Origin: Paroedura picta
Taxonomy: Eukaryota > Chordata > Lepidosauria > Squamata > Gekkonidae
DNA length: 64,000 nucleotides
Reading direction: 5' to 3'
NCBI RefSeq assembly: GCF_049243985.1
Contig: NC_135370.1
Coordinates: forward strand, 111,658,506-111,722,505
The notes below the pieces were generated by a model. It had not been told where the DNA came from. It ran no database searches and saw only the letters and a list, made by a program, of their open reading frames with translations. Position numbers and translations under genes: made by a program. Below, piece after piece: positions 45,190 through 55,300 of this stretch. Numbering within the stretch: position 1 is the first letter of the stretch; each line of letters begins with the position of its first letter.

Positions 45190-45610
45190 CCTGATTCCTC
45201 TGCAGAATCCCATGACTTACAATGACTCATTAGATGAGCTGGTTGATGACTGGCATAACTGGCTATCAACAGCCATCGATGAGATTGTACCCTAATGCCC
45301 TCTCTGCCCCCATCTCAAGCAAATGCCCCGGTTTACTGGGGAGTTATGCAAGAAGTAAGAGCTGAGATGGATAGAGTGAGTTTGGAGGAAGACTTGTGAT
45401 GAATCTTCAAGAACATCTTAAAATATGCTTATGAGGATCTATGACATGGTAATGGCCATGAAAAGAGAGTTCTATGCAACTTCTATTGCATCTGCAAGTT
45501 CATGTCCAGCACAATTGTTTAGGGTGATTCGGTCTCTTACCACCCTCAAAGAGGGGCATGCAAATTATAGGCAATTAGCAGATAGCTGAGAGGCATTTGT
45601 GAACCACTTT
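45190..45610 (+). mobile_element. L2-like LINE, pre-RT fragment
   Basis: Degenerate + strand frames read LDELVDDWHNWLSTAIDEIV, then PRFTGELCKK, then AMKREFYATSIASASSCPAQ and LFRVIRSLTT, as in the linker between endonuclease and RT of L2-type LINEs. Several stops. Confidence 0.65.
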
Positions 45611-45611
45611 G

Positions 45612-46500
45612 CAGATTTTATCTCTTTTTCTTCTCTCTTATTTATATACTGCCCTCCCTGAAGCCTCAGGGCGGTTTACAATAAAAAACAATGATACAGA
45701 TACCTCAGTTTATAACAATAATAACAATAAACAACATTATGGAATGATAGAACAATGGGGAGAACAATATCAATGCGTATTGATGGCCCAGTGGGATGGG
45801 CGACTCTGCAGTGATGGTTGTAAGTGGTTCGGGTCAATCTCTACCAAATGCCTGGTGGAGGAGCTCCCTTTTGCAAGCCCTATGGAACCTTTCAAGTTCT
45901 GTCAGGGCCCTGATCTCCTCTGGGAGCTTACTTTCCACCAGGTGGGGGCCAGGACAGAAAAAGCTTTCACCCTGGTTGTGGTCCAGCGGGCTTCCTTGGG
46001 GCCAGGGATCACCAGGAAGCTGGAAGTGGTGGAGCAAAAGGCTCTTCAGGGGGTGTAGGCAAAAAGGCGATCCTTCAGGTACACTGGGCCCAGATTGCAT
46101 GTGGCCTAAAAGGTGATAACTAAAACCTTAAGCCTGATCCAGAATTTGACCAGGAATCAGCACAACGCTTTTGGAGGATAGGCTGGATGTGGGACCTCTG
46201 AGATGTTGCTGTGAGGACACTGGTGGCTGCATTATGGACCAGTTGAAGTTTCTAGATCAAGGATAATGGCAGGCTAGCACAGAGTGAGTTGCAGAATTCC
46301 AGTCTAGAGGTGACTGTCACATGGATCACTGTGGCTAAATGTTCTAGGGCCAAATAAGGTTCCAGTAGTTTGTCTTGGAGAAGGTGGTAAAATGCTAGCT
46401 GCACTACTGTCATGATCTGAGCCTCTGTTGAGGGTAGCATCAAGAGTCACCCCCAGTTTCCTGGCGGAATGGGCCACTGTTAGCTGCACTCCTGTCAAGA
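45612..46500 (-). mobile_element. L2/CR1-superfamily LINE, 5'-truncated
   Basis: The same family as 27865-28960. The - strand shows VTSRLEFCNSLCASLPLSLI and LPEEIRALTELERFHRACKR, with several frame breaks. The 3' end at 45612 abuts the + strand LINE fragment. Confidence 0.75.
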
Positions 46501-46669
46501 ATCAAGCAGAAGTCAGCCAGTAAAGTCTGTGATAAAGTAACTTCCAGGATCTCAGGCAGAGTGAATATCAAAAAGAAAGTCTTTATTAAACAGAATGATT
46601 TCTGCTTAGTACTTGTGAAGGTTCAGGGTCCCAGTGGGCTTGGGAAAATTTTGAACAACAACAAAAAAT

Positions 46670-47032
46670 ATTTTATGCTTCTCTCTTTTTTATATTTCAT
46701 TGTTTACTATGAATAACGTAGACCAAATAAAAGAAATACAGGAATGATTATCAAGTTGCTACAGATTCTACCAGAACTTTATAAATATGGTACATTATAA
46801 AACTGCTGTTTCACAAATGCTTGCCTTGTTCTCTCTTTTATACATTTCATTGTTTACCATGAATAACGTAGACCAAATCAAAGGAATACAGGAAAGTTTA
46901 TCAGGTTGCTACAGATTCTACCAGAACTTTATAAATATGGTACATTACAAATGCTTTGCTTTTTCTCTGTTTTATACATTTCATTGTTTACCATGCATAA
47001 CATAGACCCAATCAAAGAAATACAGGAAAGTT
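46670..47032 (+). repeat. Tandem repeat, 150- and 134-bp units, 2.6 copies
   Basis: Units beginning ctctc/ctctg at 46681, 46831 and 46965 share tttcattgtttaccatgaat, aacgtagacc and cagattctaccagaacttta. Units are about 90% alike. Confidence 0.85.
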
Positions 47033-47060
47033 ATGCTGTAGAGATATGCTGTAACTCAGT

Positions 47061-47360
47061 CATTCTCAATCTTCTCAACCCTTTTATACAGTTCCTCATG
47101 TTGTGGTGACACCCAACCATAAAATTATGCAAGTGTTCTTTCACAGAAATTAAACTGAAACTGACCAGTGGCATGAAGATCTATTGTTCATTATTGTATA
47201 TAAGTTGTTTTTCCCACGGGGTTTCTCAGTTCAGTCCTGCCAAGCTGTGCCACCACCTGTAGCGGCTGGTGGGAGACAGCACTGCGCTGTAGGCTTTTCT
47301 GGAGCAGCTGGTGGCTGAACACGGGCACCTGAGGGAGGAGTAGCAAAATAATTGAGAATG
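47061..47360. mobile_element. hAT-like MITE with 10-bp perfect terminal inverted repeats
   Basis: Starts cattctcaat and ends attgagaatg, exact reverse complements. Inside, ttcctcatgttgtggtgaca and cccaaccataaaattatgca match a known vertebrate hAT-type repeat style. 300 bp. No clear duplication of target. Confidence 0.6.
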
Positions 47361-47389
47361 AAATACATGGAAAAACACAGAACATTAAA

Positions 47390-48175
47390 ATTTAAACTCC
47401 TCTATGGAAGTTAAAAATATACTATTTGGAATATTGCCTAACAAGTTACCAAAAGTTTTGGAAGAAAGATTTGAATATGTAGTGGCAATGGCTAGAATTA
47501 TTTACACAGCAAAATGGAAATCACCTGTCTGTCCAAGCTTAGATGAGTGGGAACATAATTTCACGATTACTCATAGTCAGCTAGTTTAACAACCAAACTG
47601 AGAAACAGATCTGTTATTAAATTTCAGGTGCAATGGGAGGAGACAAACGTAGGCAGGAGACAAACGTAGAATGAGATGAAATTTAAGAATTATTTGTAAA
47701 GTGCAATGCCCGTAAATATATTACAATGCAGGAGCAGAATGAGAATAAGTTTTGTACATAAAGATATAAAGGAGATTTTGAACAAAAATATATTTTTTAT
47801 TGTATGAAACAATACAGATTTTCGTTGAACTTGGGTATACTGAAAGCTATAGCCAGTTTCTAGACATGACAAAATAGATCATGTGAAACGTGGTGATGAG
47901 ATTAATAATATGGTTGTAGAGTGCATCAGTTGTGAAGTTTCAAATTTGGAGTGTTTGAGGTAAGGACTATTATACTTCATGAAGGATGTCTTAGAGATTG
48001 TATAGAAGGAGCTGTTGGGGAGAGGGTTTTTTCTGTTCTGTATACCTGGTAGTGTATGGTGGCTTTTGACATACACGATTTGTTGTATGATCCCTCTTTT
48101 TCCTTTACATCACTTTTGTATCATTTTGTCTGTTTTTTCAATATAAAATAGACTAAAGAAAATCTACTGATCAAA
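47390..48175 (+). mobile_element. L1 LINE, ORF2 C-terminal end and 3'UTR
   Basis: The frame NILFGILPNKLPKVLEERFE, then YVVAMARIIYTAKWKS and SLDEWEHNFTITHSQLV, matches the L1 ORF2 C-terminus. The 3'UTR ends ttttgtctgttttttcaata then an A-rich tail. 5'-truncated. Confidence 0.7.
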
Positions 48176-48214
48176 ATATGCAAGACCCCCCCCCCCCAAC
48201 CATAATCATTTCTT

Positions 48215-48290
48215 AGTCCTGGCCCTGACGTGGTGAAATGAGCTCACAGAAGAGCTGAGCGCCCTGACAGAGCTATCAGCCCCCAAAGCC
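48215..48290 (+). mobile_element. L2-like LINE C-terminal scrap
   Basis: A + strand frame reading NELTEELSALTELSAPKA resembles the ORF end of the L2-like family. It is one of the few copies on this strand. Confidence 0.45.
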
Positions 48291-48497
48291 ATACAATACA
48301 AAACCAAATAGGGAAACCAAACCCCAACTTTACCAGAAAAGTTAGGAACCCAAAAGTTGACCTGGAAAAATAATGTTTTTAAAAAATTGCAAGTATTTAT
48401 TACATAAAATGCACTAATTCAACATTTCAAAAACATCTATAAATCACATTGTCATCATAATTTAAAAACATCCAATTTCTAACTACAGATGGAATAG

Positions 48498-49063
48498 ATT
48501 CAAGTGGGTACCCATGTTGGTCTAAAGTAGCACAACAAAATCAAAGTCCAATAGCACCTTTAAGACAAACAAAGATTTATTCAAAGCATGAGCTTTCGAG
48601 TGCAAGCACTCTTCCTCAAGCTTATGAATTATCATTATAACAGTGGAAATATAAGGCAAAAGCTAATTATGGTAAATTAGTAACTGTCTTTGCTAAATTA
48701 GTATATTCTTTGCTAAAACAGCCAATGAGTCCCCTTGAGTTCACAAAAATGGAGAAATAAAACTGTCTCCATTAGTGATTATGACGACAGTTTTATTTCT
48801 CCAATATTTTTGTGTACTACAACAGAACTCAAGGGGACTCATTGGCTGTTTTAGCAAAGAATTATCATACGGCATTGTATGGCTGAATTTGGATGTTGTG
48901 ACACAGTTTACTAATTTACCATAATTAGCTTTTGCCTTATATTTCCACTGTTATTATGGTAGTTCATCAGCCTGAGGAAGAGAGCATGCACTCGAAAGCT
49001 CACAGCTTGAATAAATCTTTGTTGATCTTAAAAGTACTATTGGACTCTGACTTTGTTGTACAC
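48498..49063. mobile_element. Long palindromic (foldback) element with 8-9-bp TSD
   Basis: Two arms of about 270 bp, roughly 90% alike in reverse, meet near 48776 (aaaactgtc ... gacagtttt). Both arms contain cagtggaaatataaggcaaa and gccaatgagtccccttgagt in opposite directions. The flanking duplication is atggaatag (48489-48497 and 49064-49072). Each arm holds a hammerhead-like core. Either a foldback DNA transposon or a Penelope-like element reduced to inverted terminal repeats. Confidence 0.75.
48965..49006 (+). ncRNA. Hammerhead-ribozyme-like motif in palindrome right arm
   Basis: Core CTGAGGA at 48972-48978, one extra A, a hairpin with gagagc and gcactc arms (one mismatch), GAAA at 48994-48997, then GC, T and C. 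Stem I pairing is not preserved. The left arm (about 48583-48625, - strand) carries a matching copy with a perfect hairpin (gagtgc, loop tt, gcactc) but a changed core. Confidence 0.5.
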
Positions 49064-49086
49064 ATGGAATAGACCAACATAGAATG

Positions 49087-49128
49087 GACCAAACACATTT
49101 CAACCCTAAGGGGTCTTCAGCAGTAGTC
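49087..49128 (-). ncRNA. Hammerhead-ribozyme-like motif, second copy of the family
   Basis: On the - strand: GACTA, CTGCTGAA in place of the core plus A, GACCCC, TTA, GGGTT, GAAA, TGTG, TT, TGGTC. The differences from 40260-40301 are mostly C-to-T or G-to-A at CpG positions. The core is altered, so it is inactive. The LINE at 49130 used this spot as its target. Confidence 0.55.
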
Positions 49129-49129
49129 A

Positions 49130-50520
49130 GTCAGTCAGTAACCTTTTATTGGCATAAAATGTATAAGACATATAAAAATAGGGTTTAAAATTTCAACAAA
49201 ATAGTAAAATGGGGTTACATAACCCAACAGATCTTAAAATGATTAAATAAACTATAAAAGATAAAATACAAGGTAGGCAGCATATTATAAAAGCATCTTA
49301 GTTAAAACTCTGCTCATTTACAAACTCACGAGAGGTCTGGGTCTTTGTCAGAGAGCAGAAATTGCAAGGTCATAGATGTACTTACAGAAGGCTTGTTTCC
49401 CAGCAAGGCAACAAAGCTGTCATCCCGACACTGCTCATATAAGGGGCAATCTAACAAAATGTGTGAGACAGAGTCAGGGCAACCAGAACCACACGGACAG
49501 AGTCTCGCATGGTATGGGATATGGTAGAATCTTCCCTCTAAGACCTTTGAGGGGAAAGCATTCATTCGTGCCAGGAGAAAAGCTCTTCTCAGGGGTGGGA
49601 CATCAAGGAGATGCAAATATGTAGGCATAATATTTCTCTGCATAATGATGCCAAAGAATGCTGCTGAGCAGACTCGAGGCTGGGTAGGTATGAGTTCCTG
49701 CTGCTCATGGTCTAATATTCTCTGTTTAATAATCCAGAAGATACATTTTTCTTCCAGAGGTAGTAGGGAGTTCAGATCGATGCCAATGGAGGCTAATTTT
49801 TGTTCAATAGCCTGGAACCATTGAAATTTAAGAGGGTCACTTTTTAGACAAGTTAAAAGGCTGCCAGTTTCTATTCTAAAAAACAGTCTGACCCAAAATT
49901 TAAAAGTAGCTATCCAGGCCCTTGTCTCTACCCTAATTTGGCCAAATTCTGCGCAAATGGCATGGTAGGAGACACAATTGGGAACCCCTGCAATTTGCCT
50001 ATAGAAAGCAGATTGAACACCCTCAATAGATTTATTAAAGGCAGGAACCCATAAGGGGCATCCAAACAGGAGCTGGGACATTACTTTGGCATTAAAAATT
50101 TTAATTGCTGCAGGAATAAATTGGTTACCTTTTGCAGAGAAAAAGAACTGTTTTATCAAGGAAGATGAGGATTTGGCCAAATTGATAGCTCGTTGGCAGT
50201 GGGAGCTCCATTTCTGGTTATATTGGAAGGTAACACCTAGATACTTAAATGTTTTGACTTGTTCTATTGAGGTGCCTCCAATAGACCAACTCATTGCATG
50301 CCAGCTCTTAGAGAAAACCAAAACTTTTGTTTTACCATAGTTAATTACTAACTTATTATCTTGGCAATATTGGTAAAAGGTGGATAAGTATCGTTGTAAA
50401 CCAACCCTTGTATATGAGAGTATTGTAGTATCGTTGGCATACAACAACAAAGGAATATGCTGGGAACCAAGTTTTGGGGGATGACCGTTAATAGGTTCCA
50501 GTTTTTGCGCTAAATCATTA
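49130..50520 (-). mobile_element. Non-LTR retrotransposon (I/Vingi or R4-like), 5'-truncated, with 11-bp TSD
   Basis: 1391 bp flanked by agcagtagtca (49119-49129 and 50521-50531). The - strand holds an uninterrupted 374-codon frame (50450-49326, open beyond the ATG). It has YANDTTIL (the YADD catalytic box, Asn for Ala or Asp), FKYLGVTFQY and a C-terminal CPCGSGCPDSVSHILLDC zinc-knuckle-like motif. The tail is a TGAC-type microsatellite rather than poly(A). The intact frame and perfect TSD suggest a fairly young copy. Clade assignment needs a phylogeny. Confidence 0.82.
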
Positions 50521-50754
50521 AGCAGTAGTCAAATTGTTATCAGAAATGCACTCATGCATAAAATGAAAGGGCTTGCTGGGTGGCAAAGAAAAATCTGTTC
50601 GATACTGCTTCAACTAGTCTTTCTATTATAAAAATATGTTTTGAAGCCCACCCTCTAAAATATGTACTTCCAGAGGCCACCACTCTGATTTACCCAGTTC
50701 TCAGTCACTGGTGCATTCCCACATGTGTCAGAAAAAGCTTTGTCCATGCAACAT

Positions 50755-51137
50755 GTACTTTTCAATAAGTCATTCCATCACAAGTAACAGCTGTATCACT
50801 TACATCAGAGCAGATTTCCAACAGCTAAACCCTCCCTGTCTGAAGAAAAATCTGAAAGAAAATAAAATAGGAACAAACTGGACATGTACAATTGCCAGGA
50901 ATACTTTTAACACAATACCCTCTGTACCTTTAGATGGCAGTCAGACACCATACAACTAGTGTTAAAGGTGATGAACAGGAAGAGTAGGATGTTTAGATTT
51001 GTAGAAATGGAGAAAGTAGGAGCTTCGCATTGTAATTTAGCAAAAGGGAATATTGGTAGCTTCTCTAAACATCCCCCATGGGCATCATGTAGTACCCAGC
51101 TCTCCTTGGGCTAGGCCTCACTTTTATTTCCGCCTCT
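50755..51137. other. Unannotated intergenic sequence
   Basis: I see nothing identifiable here. Confidence 0.5.
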
Positions 51138-51220
51138 ATGACAGCTTTTCTCAACTTTTTACCATTGAAATGTTTTACCCTGAAATATTCTTCAGGCTTT
51201 AACAAACCCCAGAAGTGGGA
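51138..51220 (-). repeat. hAT-like element fragment (family of 32866-33165)
   Basis: acagcttttctcaacttttt then ccattgaaatg and aaccccagaagtgggatc match the left end of the 32866 element. Confidence 0.6.
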
Positions 51221-51221
51221 T

Positions 51222-51345
51222 CTCCAGGGATGCCAACCTCTAGGTGGGACCTGGAGAATCCCTAATATGAAAGCTCCTTTCCAGACTACAGAGATCAGTT
51301 CCCCTGGAGGAAAGGGCTGCTTGGGATGGGGGGTGGGGGTGGGCT
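51222..51345. repeat. Unnamed squamate interspersed repeat
   Basis: The blocks tgccaacctctaggtgggac, cagactacagagatcagttc and ccctggaggaaagggctgct belong to a repeat common in lizard DNA. Its class is unknown to me. Confidence 0.5.
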
Positions 51346-51649
51346 GTGTAGCAATCCCTTCTACAGATAAACACACAGAGAGAATACAGAAGAAAAAAAG
51401 CATTCCTTCCTTCTCAAATAGCAAACCTTATTAATCACAGAATCACCTTTTCATGTAGGAAATACCTGGTGTCTCCCACTTTGCATTGCTTTGAGAAGCC
51501 ATGGCTAGAAGGTCTATATTTAAAGGGAAAGTATTCCATAGCAGTCAATGATTAAGTCAAAAGAGACTTACACCATCCTCCTGCAATTAGCTTCTTCTGC
51601 CTGTGCTTTAGCTACAGCTCTTTCAAGCAATGGCAATTTGTACAGCTTG

Positions 51650-51905
51650 GTGTACTGGTTAAGAGCAGCAGCTTCTAATGTGGTAAGCTGGATTTGATTC
51701 CCTTCTCCTTCACATGCTGGGTGACCTTGGGCTAGTCACAGTCCTGTTAGAAACTGTTCTTACTGAGCAGTTTCTCTCAGAGCTCTCTCAGCCTTACCTA
51801 CCTCACAGAGTGTCTGTTATAGGGAGAGCATGGGAAGGCTATTCTAAGCCACTCTGAGACATCTTTGGGCAATGAAAAGCAGGGTATAAAAACCAACTCT
51901 TATTC
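51650..51905 (+). repeat. tRNA-derived squamate SINE
   Basis: Head gtgtactggttaagagcagc (A-box) and gctggatttgattcccttct (B-box), body 'gggtgaccttgggctagtca', end 'gcagggtataaaaaccaact'. Near full length on the + strand. Confidence 0.85.
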
Positions 51906-51909
51906 TACT

Positions 51910-52520
51910 GGGAAGGTACTACTGGAAAACAGTGCCCCCCCCATCCACATGACCTCATGGCCTTTCTTTGCCCTGTTTATAGTTCCCCCATCTTTAGTGC
52001 CATTGGTCTCAAATTTGCTTTGTTGTGGTGGTCTTAGAAAGACTGCAGCAAGACCAAGGTGGTATCCATATTGAAAGGGAAAGTCTACATCACCCACATC
52101 AGCATTAATTTCCCTGCTGCAATTGCCTGTGATGGTTACCCCCAAATCATTCCACCCTTCTCAGACAGCAAATTGCAAACTTCACATGAATAAACATTCC
52201 CAGGGCAGAGACTTTTTCTGGCCGCCCTGGGTCCCAGAGGATCAACAGGGAGCTGTTTCTGAGCCTCCCACATGCTCCCCCTCCAGAAGGCACACAGGAG
52301 ACAGCTTGCTTTCCCCCCATGTCCTCTGAGTTGAAAGAGCCCCGGAGGCCAGGGCAACTTACTGGCCATAGGGCATGCTCTGTTCCTCCTCTTCTACCCA
52401 TCAAACTTCTGAAACCAACAGGAAGTTGGAGGCAGAGAATTTATCCCTCCTACCTGGGATTATACTACCAGGGCGGGTCAGTTCTGGCTGAGGGCCATCT
52501 CTTATCAGGGGAATATTTCT
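51910..52520. other. Unannotated intergenic sequence
   Basis: Moderately GC-rich, with no recognisable gene or named repeat. Overlapping short frames lack conservation signs I can see. Confidence 0.5.
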
Positions 52521-52524
52521 GAGG

Positions 52525-52860
52525 GGACCAATCAGGTAGGGAGTAAATTGTCTGCATGCAATTTGAGCTGATTGACCCACATTGGAAGAGTACAATTTGA
52601 ACTGACTGGCCCTCATTGGCAGCTTGCAATTTGAACTGATTGGCCATCATTGGCAGAGTACTCTCTCCCTATTAGCAGCACACTCCCAGGGAAAGCTAAT
52701 CAGGTAGGGGATTGTCTGCATGCAATCTGAGCTAATTGGCCCTCATTGGCAGAGTGCAGTTTGAACTCTCTGAGCTAATTGGCCCTCATTTGCAGAGTGC
52801 TCTCTCTCTAAGGGTGGGACAACCTTGGGGAGGGCCAACCAGGTAGGGAGTGAGTTGTCA
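52525..52860. repeat. Tandem array of ~34-bp units rich in ATTGG
   Basis: About five units such as gcaatttgaactgattggcc followed by 'atcattggcagagt', within a larger ~150-bp block that restarts three times at aatcaggtaggg (52530, 52699, 52849 with variation). Many inverted CCAAT boxes (attgg). It could be promoter monomers of a mobile element or a plain minisatellite. Confidence 0.75.
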
Positions 52861-53640
52861 ACGTGAGTTTTTATTATGTTTGATGATGATGATGATGATG
52901 ATCTGTGGAGTTCCAGCAATTATTTTCAAGTTTTACCGATACAAACCAGGGAAAGGGAAAGAGAACAAGGACCCAGGCTTCCTACCAAGTGTAGCTTCTC
53001 CACTGCTTTATTCAACAATGTCTAAGTGCTGGAATGAACTCTGACTCTTTAGTCCTTAGAGGCAGAGGCTGACACTTTATTTTTATTTAGATTTTGTTTA
53101 TTTAGATTTATTTAGACTATGTACAAATGTAGGCATCTGTTGTCCTTACTGGGACTTTTAGGGACTTTCAGAGAAAGGTCTCCCATCTGTACTGTTCTAA
53201 GTTCATAGACATCACATGATTTGGAAGAGTGTAACTCTTCTTAGGATGGCAGTGTTTATGTACTACTGTACTGAAAGGACTAGCTTGGACCATTTTTTAA
53301 AACTGAAATAAAACTGAAAATAAAATATTTGCATCCTCAATTAATAAAAAGAGAGAAAAAATAAAAGGAAAGACTATCCACAAACCATTTCAGAGCAGGA
53401 ACCAAGTCAGACTGTCCTGAGTAAAGCAGTCCAAAGAGCTGCCAGATGACACCAGTTCTTAGTCCTTTTATACAGTTGTGGGTTTGTTTGTTTTTACATT
53501 GGAGTTAACTACTCATATCTAACTTAAATGGCAATGCAAAGTTTTGAGTTTCTATATTAGTACAGCACTAATATCCTGTACATCTCCTGTGGTAGATTTG
53601 ATGTTAAAAGGTATGATGGCTCACTCACACGTACAAATTA
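52861..53640. other. Unannotated intergenic sequence with a short (GAT)n run
   Basis: Contains gatgatgatgatgatgatga near 52881-52902. Otherwise no named feature. Confidence 0.5.
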
Positions 53641-53975
53641 CGGGGACGTACTAAAACTAAGGACTGCGACTGCCCATAGACAATACATGATTGCCCATAG
53701 GGAATACATACTTGCCTATAGGGAATAACGGGAAGCACAATTACCTGTAGGAAACAATGGAAAAATACTTTCCCATAGCAAACAAAACAAAGCATAAGAC
53801 ATAAGGCAAAGCACGCCTGCCCATAGGGAGTAAAGGAAAGCACACCTACCCATAGGGAATAATGGGAAGCACGCCTGTCCATAGGGAATAATGGGAAGCA
53901 TGCCTGTCCATAGGGAATAAAGAAAGCTTTTTGAAAAAGAATGATTCAGAGCATACTTGTCCTTCGAACATTATA
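53641..53975. repeat. 29-bp minisatellite-bearing interspersed element, copy 2
   Basis: Starts cggggacgtactaaaactaa, then gactgcgactgcccatagac as in copy 1. It is followed by about nine units of 29 bp with core cctgtccatagggaataatg. The right flank ('gaatgattcagagcatactt') resembles the right flank of copy 1, so the array lies inside a dispersed element. Confidence 0.85.
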
Positions 53976-54212
53976 TGCACCACATTTGATTGAAAAACTG
54001 TGAGAAATCTTTTGGAGAAATTAACAAAAGTAACCCTCTGAAAATCTCTATTGTTCTGTGATCTTCCAGTATTCTTTTTTCAGCAGACAGAGTTTTCTTT
54101 AGAACCTAGTGAGTCTTTTGGAGTTGTATCATGGTAAATTTGCTGTGTACTATTATGAATTTGGTTATATCCCCTTATTGAAATGTACTGATGTTTTGAT
54201 ATGGTCCCTCAA

Positions 54213-54216
54213 GTTT

Positions 54217-54285
<69 letters not shown>
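54213..54285. repeat. (TTTA)n microsatellite
   Basis: About 18 ttta units, adjoining the 3' end of the - strand LINE at 54286-55300 and likely its expanded tail. Confidence 0.95.
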
Positions 54286-54288
<3 letters not shown>

Positions 54289-55300
54289 ATGTATAGACCC
54301 CCTTCTGTGCTTGAACACACTCATAAGTCCCACAATACATGAAAATGTTTTAATACAATACATTAAAATACAGTTTAAATAATTCAAAAATCAATTCTCA
54401 AAATTCCGCCCATGGAGTGTGATACTGCAGGGAGGACAATGTAATGTTGATGTTGTATTGGACTCAACCATAGGCCTGGTGGAAGAACACTTTTTTGCAG
54501 TCCTCATGAAACTCATCCACCAGGGAGCTCATTCCACCAGGCAGGAGCCAAAGCTGAAAAGTCCCTCGTTGTGATTGAGGTCAGTCAAATTTGTCTGGGG
54601 TTGAGAACCACTGGCCTCCTTGTACTGATTGAGTGCAAGGCCCTTCTAGGGACATCTTCAGTTAGGCAGTTCCATAGCTACGCAGAGCCTGGGCTGTGCA
54701 TGGCCTTTAAGGTTAAAAACAGCACCTTAAACTTGACCCAGAATAACAATTGGTAACAAGTGCAGTTGCCAGAGGACAGGTTGGAATTGAACCCTCCAAG
54801 GGATCATACTCAGAACCTGGGCTGATGCAATTGCACCAATTACAGTTTCCATATCAGGGATAAGGTTAACAGCCTAAAGCAAGTTACAGAAGTCTAGTCT
54901 GGAGTTGACCATCACATAGATCTTGATGGCCATTTGTTCCTGGTTCAGATAGTAGCTTTACTTGACAACTATGGAAAATTTAAGCTGAGTTACTTTTGTG
55001 ACCCAGAGGAATCCATGATCATCCCTAGATTCCTGACAATCTGTACAGTAGTAAGATGCACCCTGTCCAAACTGGGAAGGCAGAATTCCTCATCAGGCCC
55101 TTTCCTTCCAAGCCAGAAGACCTCTGTCTTCGAAGGGTACAATTGCAGGAAACTTTGTCTGAGCTATTCTGTCACAGCCTCTAGACACCCAATCAACAAC
55201 ACAGGGGTTGTACAGGCCATTCATCCACAGACAGAGCTGGGTGTCATCTGCATATTGATTATTTACCCCTGTATATTATGGTGCCTAATGAGTGTGATAG
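54286..55300 (-). mobile_element. L2/CR1-superfamily LINE, 5'-truncated, degenerate
   Basis: Nucleotide blocks on the + strand match the other copies: gagctcattccaccaggcag, gtgcatggcctttaaggtta, gttacagaagtctagtctgg. Heavily mutated. Confidence 0.7.

Larger units (their letters stand above)
48380..50750 (-). repeat. Hammerhead-bearing Penelope-type repeat, copy 2 (two nested insertions)
   Basis: Pieces 48380-48497, 49073-49129 and 50532-50750 line up with copy 1 (40187-40500). The palindrome (48498-49063) and a LINE (49130-50520) are inserted within it, each with a target duplication. The hammerhead motif is at 49087-49128. No coding sequence. Confidence 0.65.

Noticed and set aside
49326-50450. 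374-codon frame as a host gene
   Set aside because: YAND catalytic box, C-terminal zinc-knuckle and flanking TSD show it is LINE reverse transcriptase.
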